Positions 29,227 through 37,723 are shown, counted from the first letter of the stretch. The stretch is 64,000 nt of DNA from RPRB01 sp035519675 (GCA_035519675.1 DATIWB010000140.1:29191-93190); one strand, 5' to 3'. Program-made: numbers and translations. The notes: generated from the sequence alone by a model not told the origin.

Positions 29227-30080
29227 AGGCGCGCGCTGCCCACCACGCCGCCGAGCCGGCCTCCTCCGCCGAGGCGAGCCCCGCTGCCGAGGCGCTCCAG
29301 CCCCGTGGACGGAAGAGGTCCGGCAAGAAGGCCGAGTCCCCGGGCCAGAGCTTCGCCGCGGCGCTGGCCGAGCACCTGCGCGCTGCCGGACCGGGGCTGC
29401 CTCCACTCGCCCACGCCGCACGGACCGGGCACGCCCGAGAGCGCCGGTCGGCGGATTCCCCGGCCCCTTCCGCGGCGTCCACCCGCCCCGGGCGGACGAC
29501 GTCGCCCGCCCGGGTCCCCGCTCCAGCCCCTGCGCCGGACACCGCGGCCGCGCGCCGCGACGCCGCGCCGGCCACGCCGACCACGGCGCCCCTCGCGCCG
29601 GGAACCCTGAACGCGCCCCGGGCGCCGGCCGCGGAGCTGAAGGCCACCGCCGAGCCGGTCCGCCTCCTCCCTCCGGAGTTGCACGCCGACCCCGGTCTCC
29701 AGGGCGCCATCCTCCCCCGCGCCGCGCACGTCGTGCTCCAGGCGGGCCCGGCCGGCGAGGTGGCCCTCCACCTGCGCCTGCGGGAGGGCGTGGCCGAGGT
29801 CCGGCTCGACGGCCAGGCAGCGCCCGCGCTGGCCCGGCACGAGCGGGTGCTCTCCACCGAGCTGGCCAGCCAGGGGCTCCAGCTCCGCCTCGACGTCTCT
29901 GCCCCGGTCCAGTCGGCCGCCGGGGCCGAGTCGCTCGCTGCCGGCGCGCAGGGCGACCGGAACGGACAGCCACCCCCGGACGACCCGCGCGAGTCCTCCG
30001 AGGACGCCCCGCCCCCCCGCGGCGAGCCGGCGCGAACCCCCAAGCTCCGCCCTGACGGGCGCATCCACGTGGAGGCCTGA
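29223..30080 (+). CDS. fliK: flagellar hook-length control protein FliK
   Basis: Secreted molecular ruler that stops hook growth and switches export specificity. The first ~150 residues are a Pro/Ala/Arg-rich unstructured region. A compact domain (about 160-225; GEVALHLRLREGVAEVRLDG, then HERVLSTELASQGLQL) matches the FliK C-terminal hook domain. A polar tail follows. Length (285) is short for FliK. Position before flgD supports the call. It starts within the MotE-like stop codon. Confidence 0.8.
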   Translation: MKARAAHHAAEPASSAEASPAAEALQPRGRKRSGKKAESPGQSFAAALAEHLRAAGPGLPPLAHAARTGHARERRSADSPAPSAASTRPGRTTSPARVPAPAPAPDTAAARRDAAPATPTTAPLAPGTLNAPRAPAAELKATAEPVRLLPPELHADPGLQGAILPRAAHVVLQAGPAGEVALHLRLREGVAEVRLDGQAAPALARHERVLSTELASQGLQLRLDVSAPVQSAAGAESLAAGAQGDRNGQPPPDDPRESSEDAPPPRGEPARTPKLRPDGRIHVEA

Positions 30081-30084
30081 CCCC

Positions 30085-30759
30085 TTGCCCCTCACCGTCG
30101 ACAGCACCCCCTCCGGTGCCACCCCACCCTCGAGCAGCGCCGCGCAGGGCTCGAACGCGCTGGGGAAGGACCAGTTCCTCAAGCTCCTCATGGCCCAGCT
30201 GGCGAACCAGGACCCCACCGCTCCCGCCGACAGCCAGGCCTTCGTCGCCCAGCTGGCGCAGTTCGCCAGCGTCGAGTCGCTGAACACCATGTCCGGCCAG
30301 CTCAACACGCTGGTGGTGGCCCAGGCCTCGGCCAACCAGCTGAGCACCGCCGGCCTGGTGGGCAAGGACGTGGCGTACCAGAGCAACGGGGTCCAGCTGA
30401 TCTCCGGCCAGACCACCACCATCAACGCCACCCTGGCCGGCGCGGCCTCGAGCGTCACCGCGGTGGTCAAGGACTCCAGCGGCCGCACCGTGCGCACCCT
30501 GCGCCAGGGAGCCACCCCGGCCGGGCCGGTCTCCATTCCCTGGGACGGCCGCGACGACAACGGTAACCCGCTCGCCGCCGGCGCCTACACCGTCTCGCTG
30601 GTCGCTGCCGACGCCTCCGGCAAGGCGGTGACCGCGAGCACCAGCGGCACGGGGCGGGTGACCGGCGTCAGCTTCGAGGACGGCGTGCCCGAGCTGCTGG
30701 TCAACGGCGGCAAGGTCAAGCTCGCCGACGTGACGGAGATCCGCCAGCCCACGCCCTGA
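30085..30759 (+). CDS. flgD: flagellar hook capping protein FlgD
   Basis: Hook scaffold cap needed for polymerisation of FlgE. The N-terminal signature is LGKDQFLKLLMAQLANQDPTAPADSQAFVAQLAQFASVES; the C-terminal FlgD Ig-like part has IPWDGRDDNGNPLAAGAYTVSL. Start is a TTG at 30085, 4 bases after fliK. The 224-residue length is normal. Confidence 0.95.
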   Translation: MPLTVDSTPSGATPPSSSAAQGSNALGKDQFLKLLMAQLANQDPTAPADSQAFVAQLAQFASVESLNTMSGQLNTLVVAQASANQLSTAGLVGKDVAYQSNGVQLISGQTTTINATLAGAASSVTAVVKDSSGRTVRTLRQGATPAGPVSIPWDGRDDNGNPLAAGAYTVSLVAADASGKAVTASTSGTGRVTGVSFEDGVPELLVNGGKVKLADVTEIRQPTP

Positions 30760-30799
30760 CCACCTGACCTACCCACCTGAACGAGAGACGGAGAACACC

Positions 30800-32089
30800 A
30801 TGAGTCTGATGAGATCGCTGTACTCGGGGGCGACGGGCCTCGAGACCAATAGCCTCGATCTGTCGGTGATCGGCGACAACATCGCCAACGCCAACACCAT
30901 TGGCTTCAAGCGCGGCCGGGCGGCCTTCGAGGCCGCGCTGTCGCAGACGCTGATCGGCAGCCAGGGGCAGATCGGCCTGGGGGCGCAGCTGCAGGCGGTG
31001 CAGAAGATCATCGCCCAGGGCGCGCTGACCAACACCGGACTGGCCACCGACCTGGCCCTCCAGGGCGACGGCTTCTTCGCGGTGAAGGGAACCGCCGACG
31101 GGCAGAGCGGCACCTTCTACACCCGGGCCGGCCAGTTCACGCTGGACAAGACCGGGTACCTGGTCAACCTCGACGGGCTGCGCGTCCAGGGCTTCACCGC
31201 CGACGCCACCGGGGTGCTCGGCACCACCGGCGGAGACCTCCTGGTGGGCAATGCCGCCTCCAGCCCGCTGGGCACCGCCAACATCACCCTGAAGGCCAAC
31301 CTCCAGGCCGACGCCACCATCCCGGCGGCCTGGGACGGGACCAGCTGGACCACCGCCGCGGCGACCTCGAACACCTCGACCGGGGTCAAGATCTACGACT
31401 CGCTCGGCGCCGAGCACCAGGTCCAGATCTACTTCCGGAAGACCGGCGCGGGTGCCTGGGAATGGCACGCGCTCACCGACGGCGCCGGGGTCCAGGGCGG
31501 CGTGGCGGGCACCCCGAGCGAGATCGCCTCCGGCACGCTCGGCTTCGACACCAGCGGCAAGCTCACCGCCGTCACCCAGGCCGGCACCTTCAACCCGGTG
31601 GGGGCCACCCAGCCCCAGGCGCTGACCTTCAACTTCGGCACCCCCACCCCGGGCGGCACGGGTCTGGACGGCATCACCCAGTTCGCCGGCGCCTCGGCCA
31701 CCAGCTTCGTCGGCCAGGACGGCTATGGCTCGGGCAGCCTGTCCAGCATCAGCATCGACAGCGAAGGCAAGGTCACCGGCGCGTTCTCCAACGGCACCAG
31801 CCGGGTGCTGGCCCAGGTGGGCGTGGCGACCTTCGCCGCCCAGGACAAGCTGGAGGGCGCGGTGGGCAACCTCTACCGGCAGACCAGCGACTCGGGCGAC
31901 CCGAGCTTCGGCGCGCCGGGCACCGGTGGCCGGGCCAGCGTGGTGGCTGGAGCGCTGGAGCAGTCCAACGTCGACCTGGCCTCGGAGTTCGTGCGGATGA
32001 TCGCCGCGCAGCGCGGATTCGAGGCCAACTCCAAGACCCTCCAGACCGCGGATCAGCTGCTGAGCGAGCTGATCGCCATCAAGAGGTAG
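30800..32089 (+). CDS. flgE: flagellar hook protein FlgE
   Basis: Main hook subunit. The N-terminal rod/hook signature is LDLSVIGDNIANANTIGFKRGR, followed by DLALQGDGFFAVKG. The C-terminal helix is SEFVRMIAAQRGFEANSKTLQTADQLLSELI. At 429 residues it has the central FlgE-type domain. ATG follows GGAGAA after a 40-base gap from flgD, and a strong hairpin follows the stop. Confidence 0.96.
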   Translation: MSLMRSLYSGATGLETNSLDLSVIGDNIANANTIGFKRGRAAFEAALSQTLIGSQGQIGLGAQLQAVQKIIAQGALTNTGLATDLALQGDGFFAVKGTADGQSGTFYTRAGQFTLDKTGYLVNLDGLRVQGFTADATGVLGTTGGDLLVGNAASSPLGTANITLKANLQADATIPAAWDGTSWTTAAATSNTSTGVKIYDSLGAEHQVQIYFRKTGAGAWEWHALTDGAGVQGGVAGTPSEIASGTLGFDTSGKLTAVTQAGTFNPVGATQPQALTFNFGTPTPGGTGLDGITQFAGASATSFVGQDGYGSGSLSSISIDSEGKVTGAFSNGTSRVLAQVGVATFAAQDKLEGAVGNLYRQTSDSGDPSFGAPGTGGRASVVAGALEQSNVDLASEFVRMIAAQRGFEANSKTLQTADQLLSELIAIKR

Positions 32090-32101
32090 CCCTTAACGCG
32101 G

Positions 32102-32135
32102 ACCCGGCCCCGTGACGACAGCACGGGTGCCGGGT
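32102..32135 (+). other. strong intercistronic hairpin between flgE and flbD
   Basis: ACCCGGC (32102-32108) and CCCGTG (32109-32114) pair with CACGGG (32122-32127) and GCCGGGT (32129-32135). This makes a 13-base-pair stem with a single bulged T and a 7-base loop. No T-run follows, so it is more likely an mRNA stability, processing or attenuation element that raises flgE output relative to downstream genes. Confidence 0.6.
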
Positions 32136-32149
32136 GCGCCGGTCCCCTC

Positions 32150-32368
32150 ATGATCCAGCTCACCCGAATGGATGGCCGGGAAATTCACGTGAACGGGGAC
32201 GCGATCCTCACCGTGGAGCGCACGCCCGACACGCTCCTCACCTTGAACACCGGCTCCCACCTCATGGTGAAGGAGCCGGTGGACGAGGTCATCTCGCGCT
32301 GGATGGCCTTCCGCCGCAGGGTGGCCGGCCCGCCGGCGCCACCGTTGCGCCTGGTCCAGGAGGACTGA
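32150..32368 (+). CDS. flbD: FlbD family flagellar protein
   Basis: Small (72-residue) protein of the short FlbD family found next to motAB in many flagellar operons; unrelated to the Caulobacter sigma-54 regulator of that name. Signature: MIQLTRMDGREIHVNGDAI, then TLNTGSHLMVKEPVDEVI. Its precise role is not established. It lies 60 bases after flgE, beyond the hairpin, and 7 bases before motA. Confidence 0.9.
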   Translation: MIQLTRMDGREIHVNGDAILTVERTPDTLLTLNTGSHLMVKEPVDEVISRWMAFRRRVAGPPAPPLRLVQED

Positions 32369-32375
32369 GGCACCC

Positions 32376-33143
32376 ATGGACCTGACCACCCTCATCGGTA
32401 TCCTCCTCGCCATCGGCGCCATCGTCGGCGGCCAGGCCTTGGAGGGCGGCCACATCGGCTCCATCCTCCAGCTCACCGCGGCGATCATCGTGCTCGGTGG
32501 GACCTTCGGGGCGACGCTGGTGGCCTTCCCCAAGAAGGACTTCCTCCGCGGGCTGGCGCTGGCCAAGCGGGCCTTCACCGAGAAGCCGAGCGATCTTCCG
32601 GCCCTGGTGACCCAGCTCACCGAGCTGGCCGGTCTGGCGCGGCGCGACGGGGTGCTGGCGCTGGAGAGCAAGCTGACCGGCATCGACGACCCGTTCCTCC
32701 AGCGGGCGCTGCAGCTGGTGGTGGACGGGGTGGACGCCAGCGTGGCCCGGGACACGCTGGAGACCGCGGTCTTCGCCGAGTTCGACGAGAACCAGGTGGG
32801 GGCGAAGGTCTTCGAGTCCGCCGGTGGATTCGCCCCCACGGTGGGCATCCTCGGCGCGGTGCTGGGGCTGATTCACGTGATGGAGAACCTCTCCGACCCC
32901 TCCAAGCTCGGGGGCGGCATCGCGGTGGCCTTCGTGGCCACGGTGTACGGCGTGGGCATCGCCAACCTCTTCTTCCTCCCCATGGCCACCAAGCTGAAGC
33001 GGAAGCTGGCCCTGGAGCGCGAACGGAAGACGCTCATCGTCGAGGGCGTGCTCTCCATCCAGGAGGGGCTCAACCCACGCGTGCTGGAGGAGAAGCTCCG
33101 CTCTTACGCCGGCGAGCACCCGGCGGAGAAGAAGGCCGCCTGA
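32376..33143 (+). CDS. motA: flagellar stator protein MotA
   Basis: Four-helix inner-membrane component of the proton-driven stator. Helices lie near 4-20, 28-48, 150-172 and 184-206 (for example GGFAPTVGILGAVLGLIHVM with the conserved TVGILGAVLGL segment). The cytoplasmic loop between helices 2 and 3 contains the charged residues that contact FliG. The 255-residue length is standard. Pairs with motB 10 bases downstream. Confidence 0.96.
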   Translation: MDLTTLIGILLAIGAIVGGQALEGGHIGSILQLTAAIIVLGGTFGATLVAFPKKDFLRGLALAKRAFTEKPSDLPALVTQLTELAGLARRDGVLALESKLTGIDDPFLQRALQLVVDGVDASVARDTLETAVFAEFDENQVGAKVFESAGGFAPTVGILGAVLGLIHVMENLSDPSKLGGGIAVAFVATVYGVGIANLFFLPMATKLKRKLALERERKTLIVEGVLSIQEGLNPRVLEEKLRSYAGEHPAEKKAA

Positions 33144-33153
33144 GGCGCCCCGG

Positions 33154-33930
33154 ATGTCGCGCAAGCGCCGCCACCACGACGAGGAGCACGAGAACCACGA
33201 GCGGTGGCTGGTCTCGTACGCCGACTTCATCACCCTGCTCTTCGCCTTCTTCGTGGTGATGTACTCGGTGAGCCGGGTGGACACCAAGCGGCTGATCCAG
33301 GCCTCCAACGCCATCAAGTGGGCGCTCCACTACCAGGGCACCGGGGGGGTGGGCGCGCTCCCCCTCTTCGAGGGCCCCCCCTCCGAGGGTGGCTGCGTGG
33401 TCAACCTCTCCACCGGGCGGCCGGGGACGCCGGACCACCGCGCGGTGGAGGCGGTCCGCCAGCGCATCGAGGCGCGGCTGAAGCCGATCCTCGTCACCCG
33501 CATTCCGGCCAGCGCAGTGCAGGTGCAGGCCGACACGCGCCGCCTCACCATCCGCCTGGCGGCCACCCACTTCTTCGACGCCGGTCAGGCGGCCCTGCGC
33601 CCCGAGGCACTGCCGGTGGTGGATGCCATCGCCGACGAGCTGAAGCCGCTTGGGCGACCGGTGCGCATCGAGGGCCACACCGACGAGACCCAGCTGCAGT
33701 CCGCCCGCTTCCGCGACAACTGGGACCTCTCGGCGGCACGGGCGGCCCGGGTGACGAGCTATCTGGCGGACGCCCACGCCTTCAAGCCCGACCTCCTCTC
33801 GGCGGTGGGCTACGGCTCCTCGCGTCCCCTGGCTCCGGCCGGCGCACCGGGCGCGGACGAGACCAACCGGCGGGTGGAGCTGGCGGTGGAGTTCGTCGCC
33901 GGCGATCCCCTCGACGTGGTGACCCGTTGA
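33154..33930 (+). CDS. motB: flagellar stator protein MotB
   Basis: Stator subunit that conducts protons and anchors to peptidoglycan. A single N-terminal membrane helix carries the essential Asp24 (WLVSYADFITLLFAFF). A plug/linker follows, then an OmpA-like peptidoglycan-binding domain (RIEGHTDETQLQSARFRDNWDLSAARAARV; SSRPLAPA). Length (258) is typical. Asp in this plain context suggests proton rather than sodium use, but that is not certain. Confidence 0.96.
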   Translation: MSRKRRHHDEEHENHERWLVSYADFITLLFAFFVVMYSVSRVDTKRLIQASNAIKWALHYQGTGGVGALPLFEGPPSEGGCVVNLSTGRPGTPDHRAVEAVRQRIEARLKPILVTRIPASAVQVQADTRRLTIRLAATHFFDAGQAALRPEALPVVDAIADELKPLGRPVRIEGHTDETQLQSARFRDNWDLSAARAARVTSYLADAHAFKPDLLSAVGYGSSRPLAPAGAPGADETNRRVELAVEFVAGDPLDVVTR

Positions 33931-33953
33931 CGCCAGCGGAGTGACGGCGCACA

Positions 33954-33987
33954 TCCACCCCGCGTCAGCGCACTGACGATGGGTGGA
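33954..33987 (+). other. hairpin/dyad between motB and fliL
   Basis: TCCACCC (33954-33960) pairs with GGGTGGA (33981-33987), enclosing GTCAG (33964-33968) with CTGAC (33973-33977) around a CGCA loop. No T-run follows. It could end the motAB transcript weakly, or, as DNA, be the enhancer site for the sigma-54 promoter whose start lies about 65 bases downstream. Confidence 0.5.
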
Positions 33988-34007
33988 CTCCCCAGAGGAA
34001 GGGCGGA

Positions 34008-34023
34008 GGGCACGGGGCTTGCT
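34008..34023 (+). promoter_or_regulatory. sigma-54 promoter of the fliL-fliA operon
   Basis: GGGCACGGGGCTTGCT matches the sigma-54 consensus TGGCACGRNNNTTGCW at every defined base except the first, with exact GG-N10-GC spacing. It sits in the only sizeable gap (108 bases) between motB and fliL. The predicted start near 34034 leaves only about 5 bases before the fliL ATG chosen here. Confidence 0.7.
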
Positions 34024-34038
34024 CTGACCCACCGGGCG

Positions 34039-34524
34039 ATGAGCGATGCCGTCGACGACATCCCCCTGACCGTCCCCAAGAGCAAGACCCCCATCCTGCT
34101 CGGGGTGAACAGCCTCCTGCTGGCGGGGCTGCTGGTCGCGTTCTTCCTCCGCGGCTCGGGCTCGCACGCCCCGGAGCCCGCCACCCCTGCGCATGGCGCG
34201 GCCGCCGAGTCGGCGGTGGGCAGCGGCCCCACGGTGCGCCTGGGCGACTTCACCGTCCGGCTCCGCAACCCCGAGGCAGACCGCTACGTGCGTGTTGCGT
34301 TCGAGCTCGAGGTCCCGAGCGAGAAAGAGAAGGTCGAGCTCGCCAACCGCGGGCCCCAGACGCGGGATGCGGTGATCTCCTACCTCTCCGACCGCACCGT
34401 GGACGACATGCGCGGGGGCGAGGCGCTGGAGCGGATCAAGAAGGAGCTCCTCCGCCGGCTGAACGAGGTGGTCCCCGCGGCGCGCATCCGCGCCCTCTAC
34501 GTCACCGAGTTCGTGGTCCAGTGA
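34039..34524 (+). CDS. fliL: flagellar basal body-associated protein FliL
   Basis: Single-pass membrane protein that supports stator function. A membrane segment near residues 23-38 (GVNSLLLAGLLVAFFL) is followed by the FliL domain: VRLGDFTVRLRNPEADRYVRVAFELEV, then TRDAVISYLSDRTVDDMRG. ATG at 34039 (161 residues) is preferred over the open frame from 33979, which would overlap the sigma-54 promoter. The very short leader this implies is unusual. Confidence 0.9.
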   Translation: MSDAVDDIPLTVPKSKTPILLGVNSLLLAGLLVAFFLRGSGSHAPEPATPAHGAAAESAVGSGPTVRLGDFTVRLRNPEADRYVRVAFELEVPSEKEKVELANRGPQTRDAVISYLSDRTVDDMRGGEALERIKKELLRRLNEVVPAARIRALYVTEFVVQ

Positions 34525-34531
34525 GCAGCCG

Positions 34532-35512
34532 ATGCCCGCACCGCTGAATCCAGACGAGGTGCAGGCGCTGATGAGCGCCATCCAGCAGGGCCAGGTGGCC
34601 GCCGAGGCCGCGGCGCCCAAGGGCCCGGTCACGCGCTGGGACCTGGCCAACCAGGACCGCATCATCCGAGGGCAGATGCCCACCCTGGACGCGATCAACG
34701 ACCAGGTGGCCTCTCGCCTCGGTGTGGGCTGGTCGGGTCGCACCCGGCTGGAGGTGCGCGCGGCCACCGCACCGGCCAGCCTGCTCAAGTTCGCCGACGC
34801 CTCGGCGCTCCTGGCGCCCCCGGCGGTCCTCTGCCTGATCGCGCTCGGCCCGGGACACGGCTCGGGGCTCCTGGTCCTCGAGGCCGCCCTGGCCGAGGCG
34901 CTGCTGGTGGCCGCCCTGGGGGACCGGAAGATTCGCCCCATCCAGCCGTCGGACGGCCTCCGCGAGCTGACTGCGGTGGAGCAGAACGTGCTTCGCCGGC
35001 TCCTGGGCGTTCTCACCGCCGCCCTGGCCGAGGCCTGGGAGCCGGTGGTGCCCTTCAAGCCCGAGGTCCTGCGCTTCGAGCCCGACCCGCGGCTGGCGTC
35101 CATCGTCAGCCCCACCGAGGTCACCATCGTCTCCGCCTTCGAGGTGTCCGGGGCGATCTCCGGGCGCCTGCAGCTCCTCATCCCCTTCACCGCCGTGGAG
35201 CCGGCCAAGGCCCGCCTCAGCGCTCCGCCGCGTCTGCGCCCCGGGGGCGACGAGCGCTTCTCGCGCACCATGGCCAAGGAGCTCGAGCAGGTCTCGGTCG
35301 AGATCCGCGGGGTGCTCGGCCGGGCCACCCTGACCCTGTCGCGGCTCCTCGCGCTCGACGTGGGCGAGGTGGTGCTGCTGGGCACCGACGAGGCGAGCGA
35401 GCTGCCCATCCAGGTGCAGCGCATCGACAAGCTCTCCGGCCAGCCCTGCATCTCGGGCGGCAGCCACGCCCTCGTCGTCTCTCACCCCCTGGCCCCTCAC
35501 CCCCAGGCCTGA
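34532..35512 (+). CDS. fliM: flagellar motor switch protein FliM
   Basis: C-ring protein that receives the switching signal. The N-terminus LNPDEVQALMSAIQQGQ corresponds to the CheY-P-binding motif LSQDEIDALL. The CheC-like middle domain follows (DAINDQVASRLGVGWSGRTRLEV; LAEALLVAALGDRK), then the C-terminal SpoA domain (TLTLSRLLALDVGEVVLLG). 326 residues. No CheY gene is in this window. Confidence 0.95.
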   Translation: MPAPLNPDEVQALMSAIQQGQVAAEAAAPKGPVTRWDLANQDRIIRGQMPTLDAINDQVASRLGVGWSGRTRLEVRAATAPASLLKFADASALLAPPAVLCLIALGPGHGSGLLVLEAALAEALLVAALGDRKIRPIQPSDGLRELTAVEQNVLRRLLGVLTAALAEAWEPVVPFKPEVLRFEPDPRLASIVSPTEVTIVSAFEVSGAISGRLQLLIPFTAVEPAKARLSAPPRLRPGGDERFSRTMAKELEQVSVEIRGVLGRATLTLSRLLALDVGEVVLLGTDEASELPIQVQRIDKLSGQPCISGGSHALVVSHPLAPHPQA

Positions 35513-35534
35513 CCCCTCCGGAGACCCTTCGCCC

Positions 35535-35825
35535 ATGGACCCCATCGCCGCCACGTCCGGACCCGCCCGCCGCCTCGACCTGCTGCTGGACGTCCCACTC
35601 GACCTGAGCATCGAGCTCGGGCGCACCAAGATGACCATCCAGGACCTGCTGGCGCTGGGCCCCGGCTCGGTGATCGAGCTGGACAAGGTCGCCGGGGAGC
35701 CGCTGGACATCCTGGTGAACGACCGGCTGGTGGCGCGGGGCGAGGCGGTGGTGGTCAACGACAAGTTCGGCGTGCGCATCACCGAGATCGTCAGCCCGTC
35801 GGAGCGCATCGCCCGTCTTCGCTGA
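35535..35825 (+). CDS. fliN: flagellar motor switch protein FliN
   Basis: Short (96-residue) SpoA-domain C-ring protein: LDVPLDLSIELGRTKMTIQDLLALGPGSVIELDKVAGEPLDI, ending FGVRITEIVSP. It lacks the N-terminal extension of enterobacterial FliN. It binds FliM and FliH and lies between fliM and fliO with short gaps. Confidence 0.97.
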   Translation: MDPIAATSGPARRLDLLLDVPLDLSIELGRTKMTIQDLLALGPGSVIELDKVAGEPLDILVNDRLVARGEAVVVNDKFGVRITEIVSPSERIARLR

Positions 35826-35835
35826 GGTCCCGCCC

Positions 35836-36774
35836 ATGTCCGCCGCGCTTCTCGTCCTCGGAGCCCTGCTCGCCGCCACCCGGCCCACCGGAATCGACGC
35901 GCTCCAGCTCGCGCTCGCCACCGACCGCCTGGGGACGACCGCCGCCCAGGGCGAATCGGCGCCAGAGCCCGCCGCGCATCCCGCTGCCCCTCCCCGCTCG
36001 CCGAACGCTCCCCGCGCGACGGCCGCGGCCAGGCGGGCCGAGGCGCGGCGCGAGCGGGAGCGGGAGCGGGAGCGGCAGGGCGAGTCCACTCCGCCGTCTC
36101 CGGTGGAAACCACCGCAGTCGCCGCCGCCGCTCCGGCGTCTCCCTCGACCTCGACCGGGCGAGCCTCCAGCGCCGCGCCGAGCCAGCCGCCGCCTCCCCC
36201 GGTGGCGAGCCCGGGCGCCCCGACAGCGCCGACCCCAGGCCGTCCATGGGCCTGGTTCTTCCCGGCCGGGGCGCTCCTCGTCCTGGCAGCGGGCGCAGTG
36301 CTCGCCGGCCGCAAGCGTCAGGGCAGCCCACGGTGGATCCGCGTCCTCGAGACCTCCAGCCTGGGGCCGAAGCGCTCGCTGGTGGTGGCCCAGGTCGGGG
36401 CCGAGACGCTGGTTCTGGGCATCTCCGAGTCCGGCATCTGCCTGCTCAGCACGGCCCGGGCCCCCGACCGGACCGACTTCGAGACCCCTCCGGCGTCGGC
36501 GTTGAGCACGGTCGCGCCGGAGCGCGCCCCGATCCCCGCGCCCGCTGCCGAGCGGGCGCACCCCGAGGGGACCAGGTCCGCTCCGGTGCTTCACGCCGAG
36601 GAGGCCCCCCGGCCAGCGCCCCCCCCGGCGCCCCGCGGGCGGCCGCTGCTCCGGGCCGTTCCCTCCGCCCGCAACCACCCGCCAGCGCCGTTTGGCGATC
36701 TCCTCATCGAGTCGGCCGAGGACCAGGAGCTCCGCCGCAAGCTCGCCCTGGGGCTCACGGGGTCGGTGTCGTGA
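35836..36774 (+). CDS. fliO: flagellar export apparatus protein FliO, extended
   Basis: Assembly factor for the FliP ring. The conserved core is a membrane segment at about 137-157 (WFFPAGALLVLAAGAVLAG) followed by RWIRVLETSSLGPKRSLVVAQVGAETLVLGISESGICLL. Around it are long low-complexity stretches: Arg/Glu/Ala/Pro-rich residues 35-135 and a Pro/Ala tail beyond 210. The N-terminus also has a hydrophobic, signal-like segment (SAALLVLGALLAATRP), so the low-complexity part may be periplasmic. At 312 residues it is much longer than typical FliO (~100-150). It overlaps fliP by 4 bases. Confidence 0.88.
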   Translation: MSAALLVLGALLAATRPTGIDALQLALATDRLGTTAAQGESAPEPAAHPAAPPRSPNAPRATAAARRAEARRERERERERQGESTPPSPVETTAVAAAAPASPSTSTGRASSAAPSQPPPPPVASPGAPTAPTPGRPWAWFFPAGALLVLAAGAVLAGRKRQGSPRWIRVLETSSLGPKRSLVVAQVGAETLVLGISESGICLLSTARAPDRTDFETPPASALSTVAPERAPIPAPAAERAHPEGTRSAPVLHAEEAPRPAPPPAPRGRPLLRAVPSARNHPPAPFGDLLIESAEDQELRRKLALGLTGSVS

Positions 36775-37457
36775 GCGCGGCCGCGCAGGTGGCGCGGGTG
36801 GTCGAGCCGGGGTTCCAGCTGGCAGTGAACGGCGACGGCTCGGCCGCGGTGAAGGTCTTTCTCTTCCTCACCGCGCTCTCCTTCGCCTCGGCGGCGCTCA
36901 CCTGCCTCACCTCGTTCACCCGCATCGTCATCGTCCTGTCCTTCCTCCGGCAGGCGCTGGGCACGCCACAGATGCCGCCCAACCCGGTCATCATCGGCCT
37001 GTCACTGGCGCTCACCGGGTTCGTGATGGCGCCCACCGCCTCACGCATCCAGGCCGAGGCGCTCGGCCCTTACCTCGAGGACCGGGTCTCCTCGGGCGAC
37101 GCGCTCCAGCGGGCCTGGACGCCGCTGGGCGAGTTCATGTCCCGGCAGACTCGCAACGAGGACCTGGCGCTGTTCTTCGACCTCGGCGGACAGGGACGCC
37201 CCTCGCGCGCCGACGGTGTGCCACCCACGGTGGCCATCCCCGCCTTCATGGTCTCCGAGCTCACCACCGCCTTCCGGATGGGGCTGTTCCTCTTCGTCCC
37301 CCTGGTCCTGGTGGATCTGCTGGTCTCCACCATCCTCCTCTCCCTGGGGATGATGATGGTGCCGCCCACCCTGGTGTCGCTGCCCTTGAAGGTGGGCATC
37401 TTCCTGCTGGCCGACGGGTGGCACCTGGTCGTCGCCTCGCTGGCGAGGAGCTTCTGA
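36771..37457 (+). CDS. fliP: flagellar export gate protein FliP
   Basis: Core export-gate subunit. Characteristic segments are LTSFTRIVIVLSFLRQALGT, MPPNPVIIGLSLALTGFVM and LTTAFRMGLFLFVPLVLVDLLVSTILLSLGMMM. GTG at 36771 overlaps the fliO stop. Unlike many FliP proteins, there is no obvious cleavable signal peptide before the first membrane helix; only about 25 polar residues precede it. At 228 residues it is slightly short. Confidence 0.96.
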   Translation: MSAAAQVARVVEPGFQLAVNGDGSAAVKVFLFLTALSFASAALTCLTSFTRIVIVLSFLRQALGTPQMPPNPVIIGLSLALTGFVMAPTASRIQAEALGPYLEDRVSSGDALQRAWTPLGEFMSRQTRNEDLALFFDLGGQGRPSRADGVPPTVAIPAFMVSELTTAFRMGLFLFVPLVLVDLLVSTILLSLGMMMVPPTLVSLPLKVGIFLLADGWHLVVASLARSF

Positions 37458-37723
37458 TGGATCCGGCCGCCGTCGGCGCGCTCTGGCGCGAGGCCGCGAT
37501 GTCGCTGGCCACGGTGGGAGCGCCGCTCCTCGGGGCCCTGCTCCTCTCGGGACTGGTGGTCGGCATCCTCCAGGCGGCGACCCAGGTGAACGACCCTGCG
37601 GTGAGCTTCCTCCCGCGGCTCGGGGTCACCGTCGCCGTGGCCTGGATGCTCGGAGCGTGGATGGCGGAGCGGATGGCCGGCTTCCTCGCCCACTCCATCC
37701 AGCGGATGTCCGGGCGCTTCTGA
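37457..37723 (+). CDS. fliQ: flagellar export gate protein FliQ
   Basis: 88-residue two-helix gate subunit. It shows ATVGAPLLGALLLSGLVVGILQAATQVNDPAVSFLPRLG with the conserved QAATQVNDxxxSF segment, and a second hydrophobic helix. Its ATG shares one base with the fliP stop (TGATG), so translation is coupled. Confidence 0.97.
   Translation: MDPAAVGALWREAAMSLATVGAPLLGALLLSGLVVGILQAATQVNDPAVSFLPRLGVTVAVAWMLGAWMAERMAGFLAHSIQRMSGRF

Noticed and set aside
33070..35451. 793-residue open frame on the minus strand
   Set aside because: Antisense to motB, fliL and fliM, which are secure; no domain seen.
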